DNA of 64,000 bases, from contig NZ_JADFBY010000004.1 of assembly GCF_015223065.1 (NCBI RefSeq), positions 1-64,000 on the forward strand, given 5' to 3'. This document shows, piece by piece, positions 45,106 to 53,941 of this stretch. Position 1 is the first letter of the stretch. Each line of letters begins with the position of its first letter. The DNA comes from Mucilaginibacter sp. JRF (GTDB lineage: Bacteria > Bacteroidota > Bacteroidia > Sphingobacteriales > Sphingobacteriaceae). Under the pieces are notes generated by a model. That model did no database searches and was not told the DNA's origin. It saw only the letters and a program-made list of their open reading frames with translations. Made by a program: the position numbers and the translations under genes.

Positions 45106-45318
45106 TTAGCAACGTATACCAACAATATTTACCATTACAAATGCGTAAATGCTAAACAATATTACTACCGAAATAAAAATCAGCAAAACCTTTCCGAAAA
45201 ATGAAAGCATAAATGATTTAAAGCCCGAATCATCAAAAGCTTTGACAATCAGCTTCAATAATTTATATAAACCAAAAACAAGTACAGCAGCAATAACTAA
45301 GGGTATAATCTCTTGCAT
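45106..45318 (-). CDS. Small two-helix membrane protein, tandem copy 1
   Basis: The 70-residue protein has two hydrophobic helices (about 5-26 and 44-66) with a central polar hinge (AFDDSGFKSFMLSFFGKV) and ends GIRC. It lies 25 bases upstream of its homologue and directly downstream of the receptor gene at 45369 on the same strand (50 bases), so all three could be cotranscribed. The conserved terminal cysteine is unusual. Confidence 0.7.
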   Translation of the reverse strand: MQEIIPLVIAAVLVFGLYKLLKLIVKAFDDSGFKSFMLSFFGKVLLIFISVVILFSIYAFVMVNIVGIRC

Positions 45319-45368
45319 TATAAAGCGCGATAAGTTTTAAATATCAGCTAAGATATAAATTCCCTCCA

Positions 45369-47273
45369 TCAATCATCATCCACATCAATAACCAGCTTGC
45401 TCCAGCCTTTGTGGCCGGCGTTGCGGAGTTCTTTCTTTTTCACCTCCATAACTTTTTTTATGCGCGAGCTATAGGCCCAGCAGGTACTCTGGCGAATGTC
45501 CAATACTTCTGATAGTTTATGCGATGATATTTTACCCTTGGTAGAGTACATCAAAAATATCATGTAAAAAGCTTTGTTGATAGGTATGCGGGTATTTTGC
45601 AATATGGTGTAAGCAATCACCGATTCTTCATACCCGCATTTTGAGCAGCGCCTGCTGTAGGGCAAGTGCCCGCCGCTGTAATGCGTATGCTCGCAACGGC
45701 GGCAGTTATAGCCTTTCTCCCATTTCAGCTTAGCCAAAAAGCCAAAGCAGGTTTCGCGGTCGGGGTAAATACGGCTAAATTCTTCAAAATCTACTTCGGC
45801 AGACATCACCCTGTCGTGCGTTACCTTTTCAATATCGTTATGCAAGGTAATGTTATCCTTTTCGAGCAGTACGTTAATGCGCGATATTTCTTCGGATTGT
45901 TCCTGGAGCAGCAGGTTCATGGCCTTCAACTCCTCGTACTGCTGCTCAATAACTTCTGATTTTACCGATAGCTCGCGCGTACGCTCCATCACCTGCTGTT
46001 CTAACTGGCGATTAATATCGTCCTTCAGTTCCTCATTCTGCTTCATCTGCCTGATGATACGGCGCTGTACATAATCCTTCTTCTTTTTAAGGGCACGCAC
46101 TTTTTCAGCTATCGCGAACGAGATGAACAGCATCTCCATTATAAAACAAAAGCTCAAACTATAATGCGTAACCGGCCCGAAAGGCAGCCAGGGCACATCA
46201 AGCGCTATGAGTAGTTTGATGATGAAACCCACGAACAAAAAGCTGTAACCCACTACAAAAAAACGTGCCGGCCAGTAACCTTTGCGCATCACGTAAAAGC
46301 CGGTATAACAGGCCAGCAGCAATGGCACTATTTCGATAATTTTGTAATTGAACCAGCTTTTATCGATTAGCAAACAGCATACAAAGAAAACAGAGCGCAG
46401 GACTATCGCCCAAACAAATATCCGGTACATTTGCGGGGCGCGGGCCTTTACATGCAGCAGGCTCAAAGTAAATAACATACCCGATACGCTGGCGAAATAC
46501 AGGGCTACTCCATAAGCGTACTGGTTCCAATGCGGTGAGTTTGTCCACACGTATTGGTAGGCAATACCATCGGTGCACATCTCGTAAAAACCTATGCTTA
46601 CGTTATACATTACATAGTACAGGTATTGCTTTTGCCTTATGGCGAAGAACATCATGAGGTTGTACAGCCCGAACACGGTAAGCATACCGTAAAAAGCGCC
46701 AAAAAACAGGTATTCATCCAGCGCGTAATGGATGAACCAGTTTACCGAGCGCAGCACCACAATAACATTTACCGGCTGGTGCGATACTATGCGGATGTAA
46801 TAAGTATGCGTACCGGCCAGATCGCTACTGATGTTGTGGGTAAAGTTTTTGTGATGATACTGCCTTTCATCAAAATGATAGGCCGCTCCGAATGATGTTT
46901 TGCTATAGCCACCCTTGCGCGGCGAATAAACTGTAATACTGTCAATGGTTTGATCCATAAACTCAAGCAACCAGTTCTTTTTAGATGCCTCGGTATGATC
47001 AATGCGGATGCGATACCAGAAGGCCCCTGTTTCACCTGTGGTTTTTGGGGTGGATAGTTCGCTCGGCTTAAATTTAGCGGCGTACTGTTTGCCAAACACC
47101 TGCCCAAATGTTAGCGAAGCGGCAGGATCATCCAGCACCTCTATCTCCCTGAAAGTGAAAAAACGCTGATTAACCTCGTCATCCAATGGCACGGCTACCT
47201 GTGCCGACAACGTGAAACACGTCAGCATAAAAAACACAATAAAGGCAAAACGCTTTATTAAAGTTTTTGGCAT
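45369..47273 (-). CDS. 7TM-DISM receptor fused to IS1595/ISXO2 transposase-type zinc ribbon and helix-turn-helix
   Basis: The 634-residue protein has, in order: signal peptide (1-25), periplasmic 7TMR-DISM extracellular domain (about 26-180, carbohydrate-binding-like), seven transmembrane helices (about 187-392), a long cytoplasmic coiled coil (393-490) and a tail with zinc ribbon C524-x2-C527...C543-x2-C546, then RIPINKAFYMIFLMYSTKG (about 562-580) and a helix-turn-helix (about 579-610). The last part matches the N-terminal DNA-binding half of IS1595/ISXO2 transposases; no DDE catalytic domain follows. There is no kinase or cyclase output. It would act as a membrane-bound DNA-binding regulator. 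It is the last gene of the glucan locus on the same strand, with its own weak -7 box. Confidence 0.85.
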   Translation of the reverse strand: MPKTLIKRFAFIVFFMLTCFTLSAQVAVPLDDEVNQRFFTFREIEVLDDPAASLTFGQVFGKQYAAKFKPSELSTPKTTGETGAFWYRIRIDHTEASKKNWLLEFMDQTIDSITVYSPRKGGYSKTSFGAAYHFDERQYHHKNFTHNISSDLAGTHTYYIRIVSHQPVNVIVVLRSVNWFIHYALDEYLFFGAFYGMLTVFGLYNLMMFFAIRQKQYLYYVMYNVSIGFYEMCTDGIAYQYVWTNSPHWNQYAYGVALYFASVSGMLFTLSLLHVKARAPQMYRIFVWAIVLRSVFFVCCLLIDKSWFNYKIIEIVPLLLACYTGFYVMRKGYWPARFFVVGYSFLFVGFIIKLLIALDVPWLPFGPVTHYSLSFCFIMEMLFISFAIAEKVRALKKKKDYVQRRIIRQMKQNEELKDDINRQLEQQVMERTRELSVKSEVIEQQYEELKAMNLLLQEQSEEISRINVLLEKDNITLHNDIEKVTHDRVMSAEVDFEEFSRIYPDRETCFGFLAKLKWEKGYNCRRCEHTHYSGGHLPYSRRCSKCGYEESVIAYTILQNTRIPINKAFYMIFLMYSTKGKISSHKLSEVLDIRQSTCWAYSSRIKKVMEVKKKELRNAGHKGWSKLVIDVDDD

Positions 47274-47339
47274 ACAGATAGTTAATAGCTTTTGTAAAGC
47301 CCCGCTAACGCGAAGCCTTGTTTATAATGGTTTATGCTG

Positions 47340-47347
47340 CAAACATA
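47340..47347 (-). promoter_or_regulatory. Possible -7 box for the 7TM receptor gene
   Basis: Minus-strand TATGTTTG fits TAnnTTTG, 66 bases before the receptor ATG. It suggests the receptor can be made without transcription of the upstream glucan locus. A weak hairpin (about 47301-47325) lies between the two. Confidence 0.3.
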
Positions 47348-47373
47348 GCTTTTTTATCGGCACAATTAAAAAA

Positions 47374-48603
47374 CTATTGTCCGGCTGTAAGTCCCAGCGC
47401 TTCAATGTAGCCCTTGTTAGGCTTGGTGTTTACAAATTTGCTGTTCTCCAATACCTTAAAAAGTACTTCCTTTATCTTCTTACGGTCTTCGGGTGTGGCT
47501 TTGCGTATGTCCTCAAAGGTTTGGCGGTTCTTCTCGGTATAATCAAATACCTTGTCATAACCTTCCGGCTGCGCGAATGTGCGGAAACCGCGCTCGTTAT
47601 CCATCTTTTTATATGGCCAGTAATGCCAGCCAATGTTATTTTTCTCCAGCAGTATGCGAAAATCGCGCACCCATTCGTCGGTATTCTCACCCGTTTCACC
47701 AACGTATATTGGCACATTGTATTTGTCCCTAAAATCAATATAATCCTTAATTACATCGATAGTGGCTGGTGTCCAGTATTTATGAAAGGTGTAAACCAGC
47801 TTATTATCAAACGGTTGGCCGAATGGCTTAAAATTGCTGTCCCACTGTGCGCCACCTAAAAATATCAGGTGGTTCTTGTCAACCGTGCGTACGGCCTGAG
47901 TGATCTCTTTGTACAATGGCTCCAGGTATGGGTTCAGGCTGTCAACCTTGAAATAATGGGCAATAGGCTCGTTCAGCAAATCGTAACCCAATATGATGCT
48001 TTCGTTTTTGTAGCGATTAGCTATCTCCTTCCATATCTTGATGGTGAGCAACTGGCTCGGCCTGTTCTCAAACAAAAACGGGTAACCATAGCCATCATCA
48101 ATATTATCGCCGGTTTGGCCGCCGGGGGCGCAGTGCATATCCAGTATCACGTACAGGTTTTCCTTTTTACACCAGGCAATGGCCTTGTCCAGGTATTTGA
48201 AGCCACGGGTGGCATCGTTGTCGCCCATGTAATCCTCATTGGTAAAAAGCTTGTAGTTGAAGGGTATGCGTATGGAGTTCATGCCTGTAGTTTTCAGGTA
48301 ATGAATGTCCTCGGCAGTGATGTAGGTATCTAAAAACTGTTTCCAGAAAACGTGCATATCATCCGGACCTATCATCTCGGCAAATGCCTGGTTAATAAGC
48401 CTTGGCGAGTTGATGCCTTTCAGTTTGAACATATATCCCTCGGGCACCAGCCAGTTACCCAGGTTGGTACCTCGTATCAAAAACGGCTTACCATCGGTAC
48501 CGATAATGTCTTTTCCCTTTACGGATATAAATTCGCTTTGCGCGAATGATCGCACCGAAAATATGGCCAAAAGCATGGCCAATACAGGTAATATTTTCTT
48601 CAT
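47374..48603 (-). CDS. Glycoside hydrolase family 5 enzyme
   Basis: The protein is 409 residues with a signal peptide (1-21, ending SFAQ). Retaining GH5 residues are present: acid/base E212 in LLNEP and nucleophile E303 in VGETGE, with HKYW and other active-site segments. The early RGTNLGNWLVPEGY recalls exo-beta-1,3-glucanase-type GH5 enzymes. It probably cuts beta-glucan in the periplasm. It is cotranscribed with the cytochrome gene (48-base gap) and the rest of the locus. Confidence 0.85.
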   Translation of the reverse strand: MKKILPVLAMLLAIFSVRSFAQSEFISVKGKDIIGTDGKPFLIRGTNLGNWLVPEGYMFKLKGINSPRLINQAFAEMIGPDDMHVFWKQFLDTYITAEDIHYLKTTGMNSIRIPFNYKLFTNEDYMGDNDATRGFKYLDKAIAWCKKENLYVILDMHCAPGGQTGDNIDDGYGYPFLFENRPSQLLTIKIWKEIANRYKNESIILGYDLLNEPIAHYFKVDSLNPYLEPLYKEITQAVRTVDKNHLIFLGGAQWDSNFKPFGQPFDNKLVYTFHKYWTPATIDVIKDYIDFRDKYNVPIYVGETGENTDEWVRDFRILLEKNNIGWHYWPYKKMDNERGFRTFAQPEGYDKVFDYTEKNRQTFEDIRKATPEDRKKIKEVLFKVLENSKFVNTKPNKGYIEALGLTAGQ

Positions 48604-48651
48604 AAATAAGGCAGTTAATTGGTTCTTAAATATGTGAATTTTATTCGGAAT

Positions 48652-49890
48652 TTACTTCTTGTTCAGGAACGATAAAACCTTTTCCACCTCCTGCGGATAT
48701 ACCGCTATACGGTGCGTGCGTACATAATAAGGGGCAGCCCTGCCCTGCGCTGATGTTTGCACCGCAATAATAGCCGACGGACGTTCGGGCATATGGCAGT
48801 CCACACAATTATTTTTTATTGAAACACCTATTTTCGACGCCATTTTGCAAAAATTGTGTCCATCGGCCTTATGGCAGCTCATGCAGCGCTGCGAGTACAG
48901 GGCCACATTGCCCTTATCCTTTACATGCGTGTTATGGCATGTGTTACAATCCATTTTACTTTGGATAAAGCATTGGCTGGCACCCAGCATCTGGCTTTGG
49001 TTGCCATGCACATCTAACTGCGCGGCATCGGTACGTACAGTAGGATAATAGTCGGTTTCTAAAAAATGCGACAATGTATCGCCCGGTTTAAAAGCAAACA
49101 TTGACCGTACCGGCATACTGTTATTACCCGAGTGGCACGATGCGCACATGTCTATTTTTTGCTGCCGCGATAACGATGCGTAAGTGGCTATATACTTCGC
49201 GTTCTTCTCCTCCGGATAATCGCTGTGGAAATTAACGTGATTAGCCGAAGGGCCGTGGCAACGCTCGCAATCAATACCGTTTATCAGTGTAGCCTTATCA
49301 AACTTTACCACAGCGGCAAGGCTTTGCACCTGCCCCGGCAGTTGTTTTATGTACGAGCTATGGCACTCAAAGCAACGCTTGCCTATCATCCGCCCAAAAT
49401 CAATACGGGTGGTATCATAGCCGGGGCTGTTTGTCCAGTTGTGCAGGCGCTTAAAGTACGATATGGGTAGCTGATAAGTTGTGCTATCCTTCCAATACAA
49501 ATAGGTTTCGGCCTTTACACCGCCAAATACAATATCAAAACGTTGCTCCTGCTGCTTTTTACCATTAACATAACCAACCTGAAACAAACCGTTAGCCCGC
49601 TTTTCCAGCACTACTTTCAGGCTATCGTTAAACGTGAAGCTGTTATGGCCATCCATAAAATTACCCTGAATGGTGCTGTCTGCCGCATCGCGTGTACTTT
49701 GAAAATGCGCCGTGTGCAGGTAATTATTATAAACATCGCTATGGCATTTTACGCATGATGCACTACCCGCGTACAGGTTACCACGTGGGTCGGCTTCCTC
49801 CTTACTAAACAGATTACCGCATTGCGAGAATATAAAAATGAGGGGCAACAAAAATATCCCTGAAAAAAGAATGATCCTTTTACCCCTCAT
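48652..49890 (-). CDS. Seven-heme c-type cytochrome lipoprotein
   Basis: The protein is 412 residues. A hydrophobic N-terminus ends in a lipoprotein-type IFSQC (C24). Seven CxxCH motifs can be counted: CVKCH (46-50), CFECH, CERCH, CASCH, CNTCH, CMSCH and CVDCH, with many further His as ligands. The layout resembles the cytochrome c554 / NapC-type multiheme group. It is anchored in the inner or outer membrane and carries electrons. A multiheme cytochrome in the middle of a glycan utilization locus is unusual; no oxidative polysaccharide enzyme is visible as a partner. Confidence 0.85.
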   Translation of the reverse strand: MRGKRIILFSGIFLLPLIFIFSQCGNLFSKEEADPRGNLYAGSASCVKCHSDVYNNYLHTAHFQSTRDAADSTIQGNFMDGHNSFTFNDSLKVVLEKRANGLFQVGYVNGKKQQEQRFDIVFGGVKAETYLYWKDSTTYQLPISYFKRLHNWTNSPGYDTTRIDFGRMIGKRCFECHSSYIKQLPGQVQSLAAVVKFDKATLINGIDCERCHGPSANHVNFHSDYPEEKNAKYIATYASLSRQQKIDMCASCHSGNNSMPVRSMFAFKPGDTLSHFLETDYYPTVRTDAAQLDVHGNQSQMLGASQCFIQSKMDCNTCHNTHVKDKGNVALYSQRCMSCHKADGHNFCKMASKIGVSIKNNCVDCHMPERPSAIIAVQTSAQGRAAPYYVRTHRIAVYPQEVEKVLSFLNKK

Positions 49891-49942
49891 GTTTGGTTAA
49901 TACGACTTATTGTTTGGTTATAATGGTAAACAAATTTAACAA

Positions 49943-51385
49943 TTATTGTACAACAAGTGTGGTGATGGAGTGCGGTAAACTTTTGGTTTTAGCAGCGTTA
50001 CCGGCTATCCATAGTTGGTACGGCAATTCATCATCGCTCAGGTTAAGTACTATTACCACCAGCTTACCTTCGGGACTTACAAAGGCTGTGGTTTGCAATT
50101 TATCACGGTTTGATGAGCTGATGATGCGCTTGGCACCCGGCTTAACAAATTTAGAGAAGTGGCCAATGTAGTAGTACGAATTCATATACGTGATCTCGGC
50201 GGTTTTGGTGTTGGCATGTACCGGCGCATAGCAAAAATTGCCTACATGGTTAGGGCCACCGGTTTGATCCAAAAATATATTCCAGTCCGTCCATCCTACT
50301 ACACCATTGTTAAAATCATTCACCATTGATTTGCCGTACATTTCGCCCCACTGCCACTCGTTAATGCGCTCCATGTTAAAGCGTTCGCTGCATCCCTCGG
50401 TAAAAATCAGGTTCTTATCCGGAAAGGCTTCCTTTACTCGTTTTACGTTCTCAAAAACATCGTGCACATACCAGTGAAAACCAGTACCCCATACGTACTT
50501 GGCCGCTTCCGGATCAGACAGGATGGTGGTAGCACGCTGGTACAACAAGTCGCGGTTATGATCCCACACGATCAAATTTTTGTTAGCCATACCGCTTTTG
50601 TGCAGCGTTGGGCCCAGGTAATTCTTCACAAAATCGCGCTCCTCCTCGGCAGTGTACATGCACGATTCCCAGGTTTGTTTAGCCATCGGCTCATTTTGTA
50701 CCGATAGCCCCCACACCGGTATACCCTCCTTCTCGTAAGCGTTAATAAACTTTACATACATATTAGCCCATGGCTGATAAAAACCGGGTTTTAGCTTACC
50801 GCCTTGCAGCATGTTGTTGTTATCCTTCATAAACGCGGGTGGGCTCCACGGACTAACGTACATGGTTATCTTACCCCCCGCAGCCGCTATAGCTTCTTTA
50901 ATAAATGGTATGCGATACTTTTTATCGTGCTGTATGCTGAAGGTTTTAAGTGCCGCGTCACCCCCCTTTACGTAACTATAGCTCCCGCTCGAAAAATCGC
51001 AGCTTTGTATGTTGGTACGGGCAAGCGTGTAGCCTATACCTTTATCGGTATCGTAAAAGTCGGTCAGCAGTTGCTGCTGCTTATCCTTGGGCAACTTGTA
51101 AAAGGTTTCGGCCGAGGCATCAGTAAGCGCCGCCCCTATGCCCAATACCGATTGGAATGTTTTTGCCGGGTCGATAAAAATGCAAGCCTCGGTTTCAAAA
51201 GGCTGCGGGTTGGGGGTAAAATTCAGCGTTTCGGTTTCGGATAATCTGAACTTGGTATCCTTGGCCGTGGTGTAAACCTTTACCGTTTTACCGGCCACCG
51301 GCGAGGCCGCCGTTTGTGCCAGTGCCTGTTGCCATAACTGCTGCGATATAAGCAGCACGGCGGCTAATTTGTGTAAGTTGCGCAT
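49943..51385 (-). CDS. Glycoside hydrolase family 30 enzyme (periplasmic)
   Basis: The protein is 480 residues with a signal peptide (1-24, ending ALAQ). GH30 core (about 75-400) with acid/base E232 in SVQNEP and nucleophile E330 in LIFTEGCSE, plus the C-terminal beta domain (about 410-480). The family acts on beta-1,6-glucan or glucosylceramide-type links; in this locus beta-1,6-glucan is the likely substrate. It is adjacent to and distantly related to the lipoprotein GH30 upstream (41-base gap). Confidence 0.88.
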   Translation of the reverse strand: MRNLHKLAAVLLISQQLWQQALAQTAASPVAGKTVKVYTTAKDTKFRLSETETLNFTPNPQPFETEACIFIDPAKTFQSVLGIGAALTDASAETFYKLPKDKQQQLLTDFYDTDKGIGYTLARTNIQSCDFSSGSYSYVKGGDAALKTFSIQHDKKYRIPFIKEAIAAAGGKITMYVSPWSPPAFMKDNNNMLQGGKLKPGFYQPWANMYVKFINAYEKEGIPVWGLSVQNEPMAKQTWESCMYTAEEERDFVKNYLGPTLHKSGMANKNLIVWDHNRDLLYQRATTILSDPEAAKYVWGTGFHWYVHDVFENVKRVKEAFPDKNLIFTEGCSERFNMERINEWQWGEMYGKSMVNDFNNGVVGWTDWNIFLDQTGGPNHVGNFCYAPVHANTKTAEITYMNSYYYIGHFSKFVKPGAKRIISSSNRDKLQTTAFVSPEGKLVVIVLNLSDDELPYQLWIAGNAAKTKSLPHSITTLVVQ

Positions 51386-51426
51386 GTATTTTGAGTTTTA
51401 TAAACCTAAGTGGCTTTGTGTTTTTA

Positions 51427-52884
51427 TTACCAGATGTAAGTACCTACCGCCCCGCCTGCCAGCGTGCTCGCGGCAATTTTGTTGTTATACTTAATGTTGA
51501 ATGTTAGCGTATTGGCGGTATTATTAAATACGATAAGCACCTTTTTGCCCGACGGCGTTTTGTAAGCCACACTTTGCAGATCGTTAATTGAAGTTGAGCC
51601 GATACGTACCGACCCCGGCCTTACAAATTTGGAGGCATGCGCCACAATGTAGTACGATACATTGCGCGCTACCGAGTTACCTACCGTGATGGCTCCCTGG
51701 CAGGCATCGCAGCCACCAACAGTGTGCGGGTCAAACTGCGGGTCGGAGGCCAGGTTCCATTCAATAACGTTGCGGCTCCAGTTGCGCATGGCGCCTATAA
51801 TGAGGTTGCTTGTATGCCATTTTAAATCGCCATCAAAACTACCGTTGCCAAAGGTGGCCTGCTCAGTAAAATATACGTTTTTGGTTGGCGCGGCATCATG
51901 TACCGTACTCATGGCGTTGATGTTACCGCCATACAGGTGAAACGCCGAACCATCAATATATTTAGCCGCGGCTGCATCCCTTAAAATATCGGTAGCATAT
52001 TCCGGGTGATCGAGGTTATGATCGTAGATCAGTATTTTGGTGCTGATGCCTGCCGACTCGAACGCCGGGCCCAGGTTATCACGCACAAATATCTTTTGGT
52101 CTGCCGATGACATGAACATGCTTGGGTTATTGTAAGCATTCAATGGCTCGTTTTGCGGTGTAATGGCATCAATGGTGATGCCTTCGGCCTTCATGGCGTT
52201 AATGTATTTTACAAAGTATTGGGCGTAAACGCTGTAGTATTCTTTTTTAAGGCTGCCGCCATAATAGCCCTCATTATCCTTCATCCAGGTTGGGGCCGTC
52301 CATGGGCTGGCTAATATTTTTATGTCAGGATTAACAGCCAGTATCATTTTCAATACCGGTATCAGATCCTTCTTTTCCATATCGATGCTGAACTGCTTTA
52401 GTTCGGTATCGCTTACGCCGGTTGTTATCTCATCATAGGTAAAAGGCGCAACGCTCAGATCAGACGCGCCCAGGGTTACCCGCAGATAACTTATACCTAT
52501 TCCACCGCCATCGGTACCAAAAAGTTCCCTGATCAGGGCTTCTTTATCGGTTGCGTTCAGTTGATTGACGAGCATGGCACTACCGCCCGTAAGCGCGAAG
52601 CCAAAGCCATCAACCGGTTGGTAGGTTTGTGTACTATCCACCTCAATGGTGGCATTGCTATTGGTTTCCTGCTTAAATAATATAGCTACATTCTGCTTGG
52701 CAAACAGCGATGTTCTGTCGCCCTTGGTAAGCCAAAAGTCAACATCGGTAGTTACGGGTGTAACCGGCGGCGGTACTACCGGGTCAACCGGGTCGGGACT
52801 ATTTGAGCCCGATTTACTGCACCCACCAGCTATGCCAACCAGCAGCAACAGGGTGTAAAATGGGTATGTAACACTTTTCATCAT
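51427..52884 (-). CDS. Glycoside hydrolase family 30 lipoprotein
   Basis: The protein is 485 residues. A lipoprotein signal ends IAGGC (C22) followed by a Pro/Val-rich linker (about 25-46), consistent with surface display. GH30 acid/base E246 (TPQNEP) and nucleophile E341 (VYFTEQ) are intact, with the ASPWTAPTWMKDN substrate segment. A likely endo-beta-1,6-glucanase acting outside the cell before the periplasmic GH30 finishes the job. Either of two adjacent ATG codons (52884 or 52881) could start it. Confidence 0.88.
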   Translation of the reverse strand: MMKSVTYPFYTLLLLVGIAGGCSKSGSNSPDPVDPVVPPPVTPVTTDVDFWLTKGDRTSLFAKQNVAILFKQETNSNATIEVDSTQTYQPVDGFGFALTGGSAMLVNQLNATDKEALIRELFGTDGGGIGISYLRVTLGASDLSVAPFTYDEITTGVSDTELKQFSIDMEKKDLIPVLKMILAVNPDIKILASPWTAPTWMKDNEGYYGGSLKKEYYSVYAQYFVKYINAMKAEGITIDAITPQNEPLNAYNNPSMFMSSADQKIFVRDNLGPAFESAGISTKILIYDHNLDHPEYATDILRDAAAAKYIDGSAFHLYGGNINAMSTVHDAAPTKNVYFTEQATFGNGSFDGDLKWHTSNLIIGAMRNWSRNVIEWNLASDPQFDPHTVGGCDACQGAITVGNSVARNVSYYIVAHASKFVRPGSVRIGSTSINDLQSVAYKTPSGKKVLIVFNNTANTLTFNIKYNNKIAASTLAGGAVGTYIW

Positions 52885-53011
52885 AGGGGTTATTTTTTCG
52901 GTAAATGATCTTTTTAGGCAAGCCGATGGCCGTTGTTACAGCTTTCGGGCTTTAACAATGCTTTTTTTTCGATACTATTTTTGTGTTATGTAAAAGCGGT
53001 GGTGTGTGCCT

Positions 53012-53872
53012 TTATTTATCTATCATTTTATAAAATCTCACATAATCAACCTGCATACTTGCCGGGAAAACCGTATCATCAACCCCTTGCACTCCACCCC
53101 AGTTACCACCAACGGCAACATTAAGCAGCAAGTGAAATTTTTGATCGAACGGCCAGGTTGATGAGCCTTTACCATCATTCACGAAAGTGAACACCAGCGT
53201 ATCATCATAATATCCACGGAGCGCGTATGGCGTCCAGTCTACCCGGTATTTATGGTAATCGGTTAACGCGGTTTCAATCATCCGGCCTGATGTTTTAGAG
53301 TTGCCGCCAAAGTTCACCGAGTTGTGGATACTGAAATGCACATTTTTAGGATCGTAACCCACATGCTCCATAATATCTATCTCGCCTGATGCAGGCCAGC
53401 TGCCATACTCATAAGTATCGGGCAACATCCAAATAGCCGGCCAGGTACCACGCCCGGCAGGTAATTTAGCGCGAACCTCAACCCTGCCATACTTAATGCT
53501 ATGCTCAAATTTTGATACCATGCGCGATGATGTATAGTTCATGCCCTGCATAGCCTCTTTTTTGGCCGTAATGGTGAGTATGCCATCCTTTATGGATGCA
53601 TTGTTTTCGGTATTGGTATAAAATTGCAACTCGTTGTTGCCCCAACCACTACCACCGGTATCATACATCCAGTTGGCATCGTTAGGTTTGCCATCGGTAT
53701 TGAACTCCTCGGCAAATGAGGCCGTGGTTTCAAACTCCCAGCCCTTATCGGTAGGCGGTTCGTTCTTTATAGGGCCGATGTTGGGCGCCGGGTCGCTTTT
53801 TTTGCTGCCGCAGGCTATCAGCACCAGGCCGGTAAAGGCACAAAGTAATATGGAGGTATTAATTTTTATCAT
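53012..53872 (-). CDS. Glycoside hydrolase family 16 lipoprotein (laminarinase-like)
   Basis: The protein is 286 residues from the ATG at 53872 (TTG two codons earlier is possible). Lipid cysteine C21 (LVLIAC). The GH16 catalytic motif GEIDIMEH is at 163-170 with E164, D166 and E169. Preceding WPAIWMLP and following SIHNSVNFGG and WPFDQKFHLLLNVAVGGNWGG are typical endo-beta-1,3-glucanase segments. It likely cleaves beta-1,3-linked glucan at the surface, complementing the beta-1,6 activity of the GH30 enzymes. Confidence 0.92.
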   Translation of the reverse strand: MIKINTSILLCAFTGLVLIACGSKKSDPAPNIGPIKNEPPTDKGWEFETTASFAEEFNTDGKPNDANWMYDTGGSGWGNNELQFYTNTENNASIKDGILTITAKKEAMQGMNYTSSRMVSKFEHSIKYGRVEVRAKLPAGRGTWPAIWMLPDTYEYGSWPASGEIDIMEHVGYDPKNVHFSIHNSVNFGGNSKTSGRMIETALTDYHKYRVDWTPYALRGYYDDTLVFTFVNDGKGSSTWPFDQKFHLLLNVAVGGNWGGVQGVDDTVFPASMQVDYVRFYKMIDK

Positions 53873-53941
53873 GGGCAAAGTTCAAAAAATTCACTAACCA
53901 CCCCTTGCGAGCGGTTAGTGAACAGCATGTGTGTTTATTAA

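Noticed and set aside
45369..47273. Insertion sequence or transposase gene at this site
   Set aside because: Only the zinc ribbon and helix-turn-helix resemble a transposase; the catalytic domain and terminal inverted repeats are missing, and the rest is a complete receptor.
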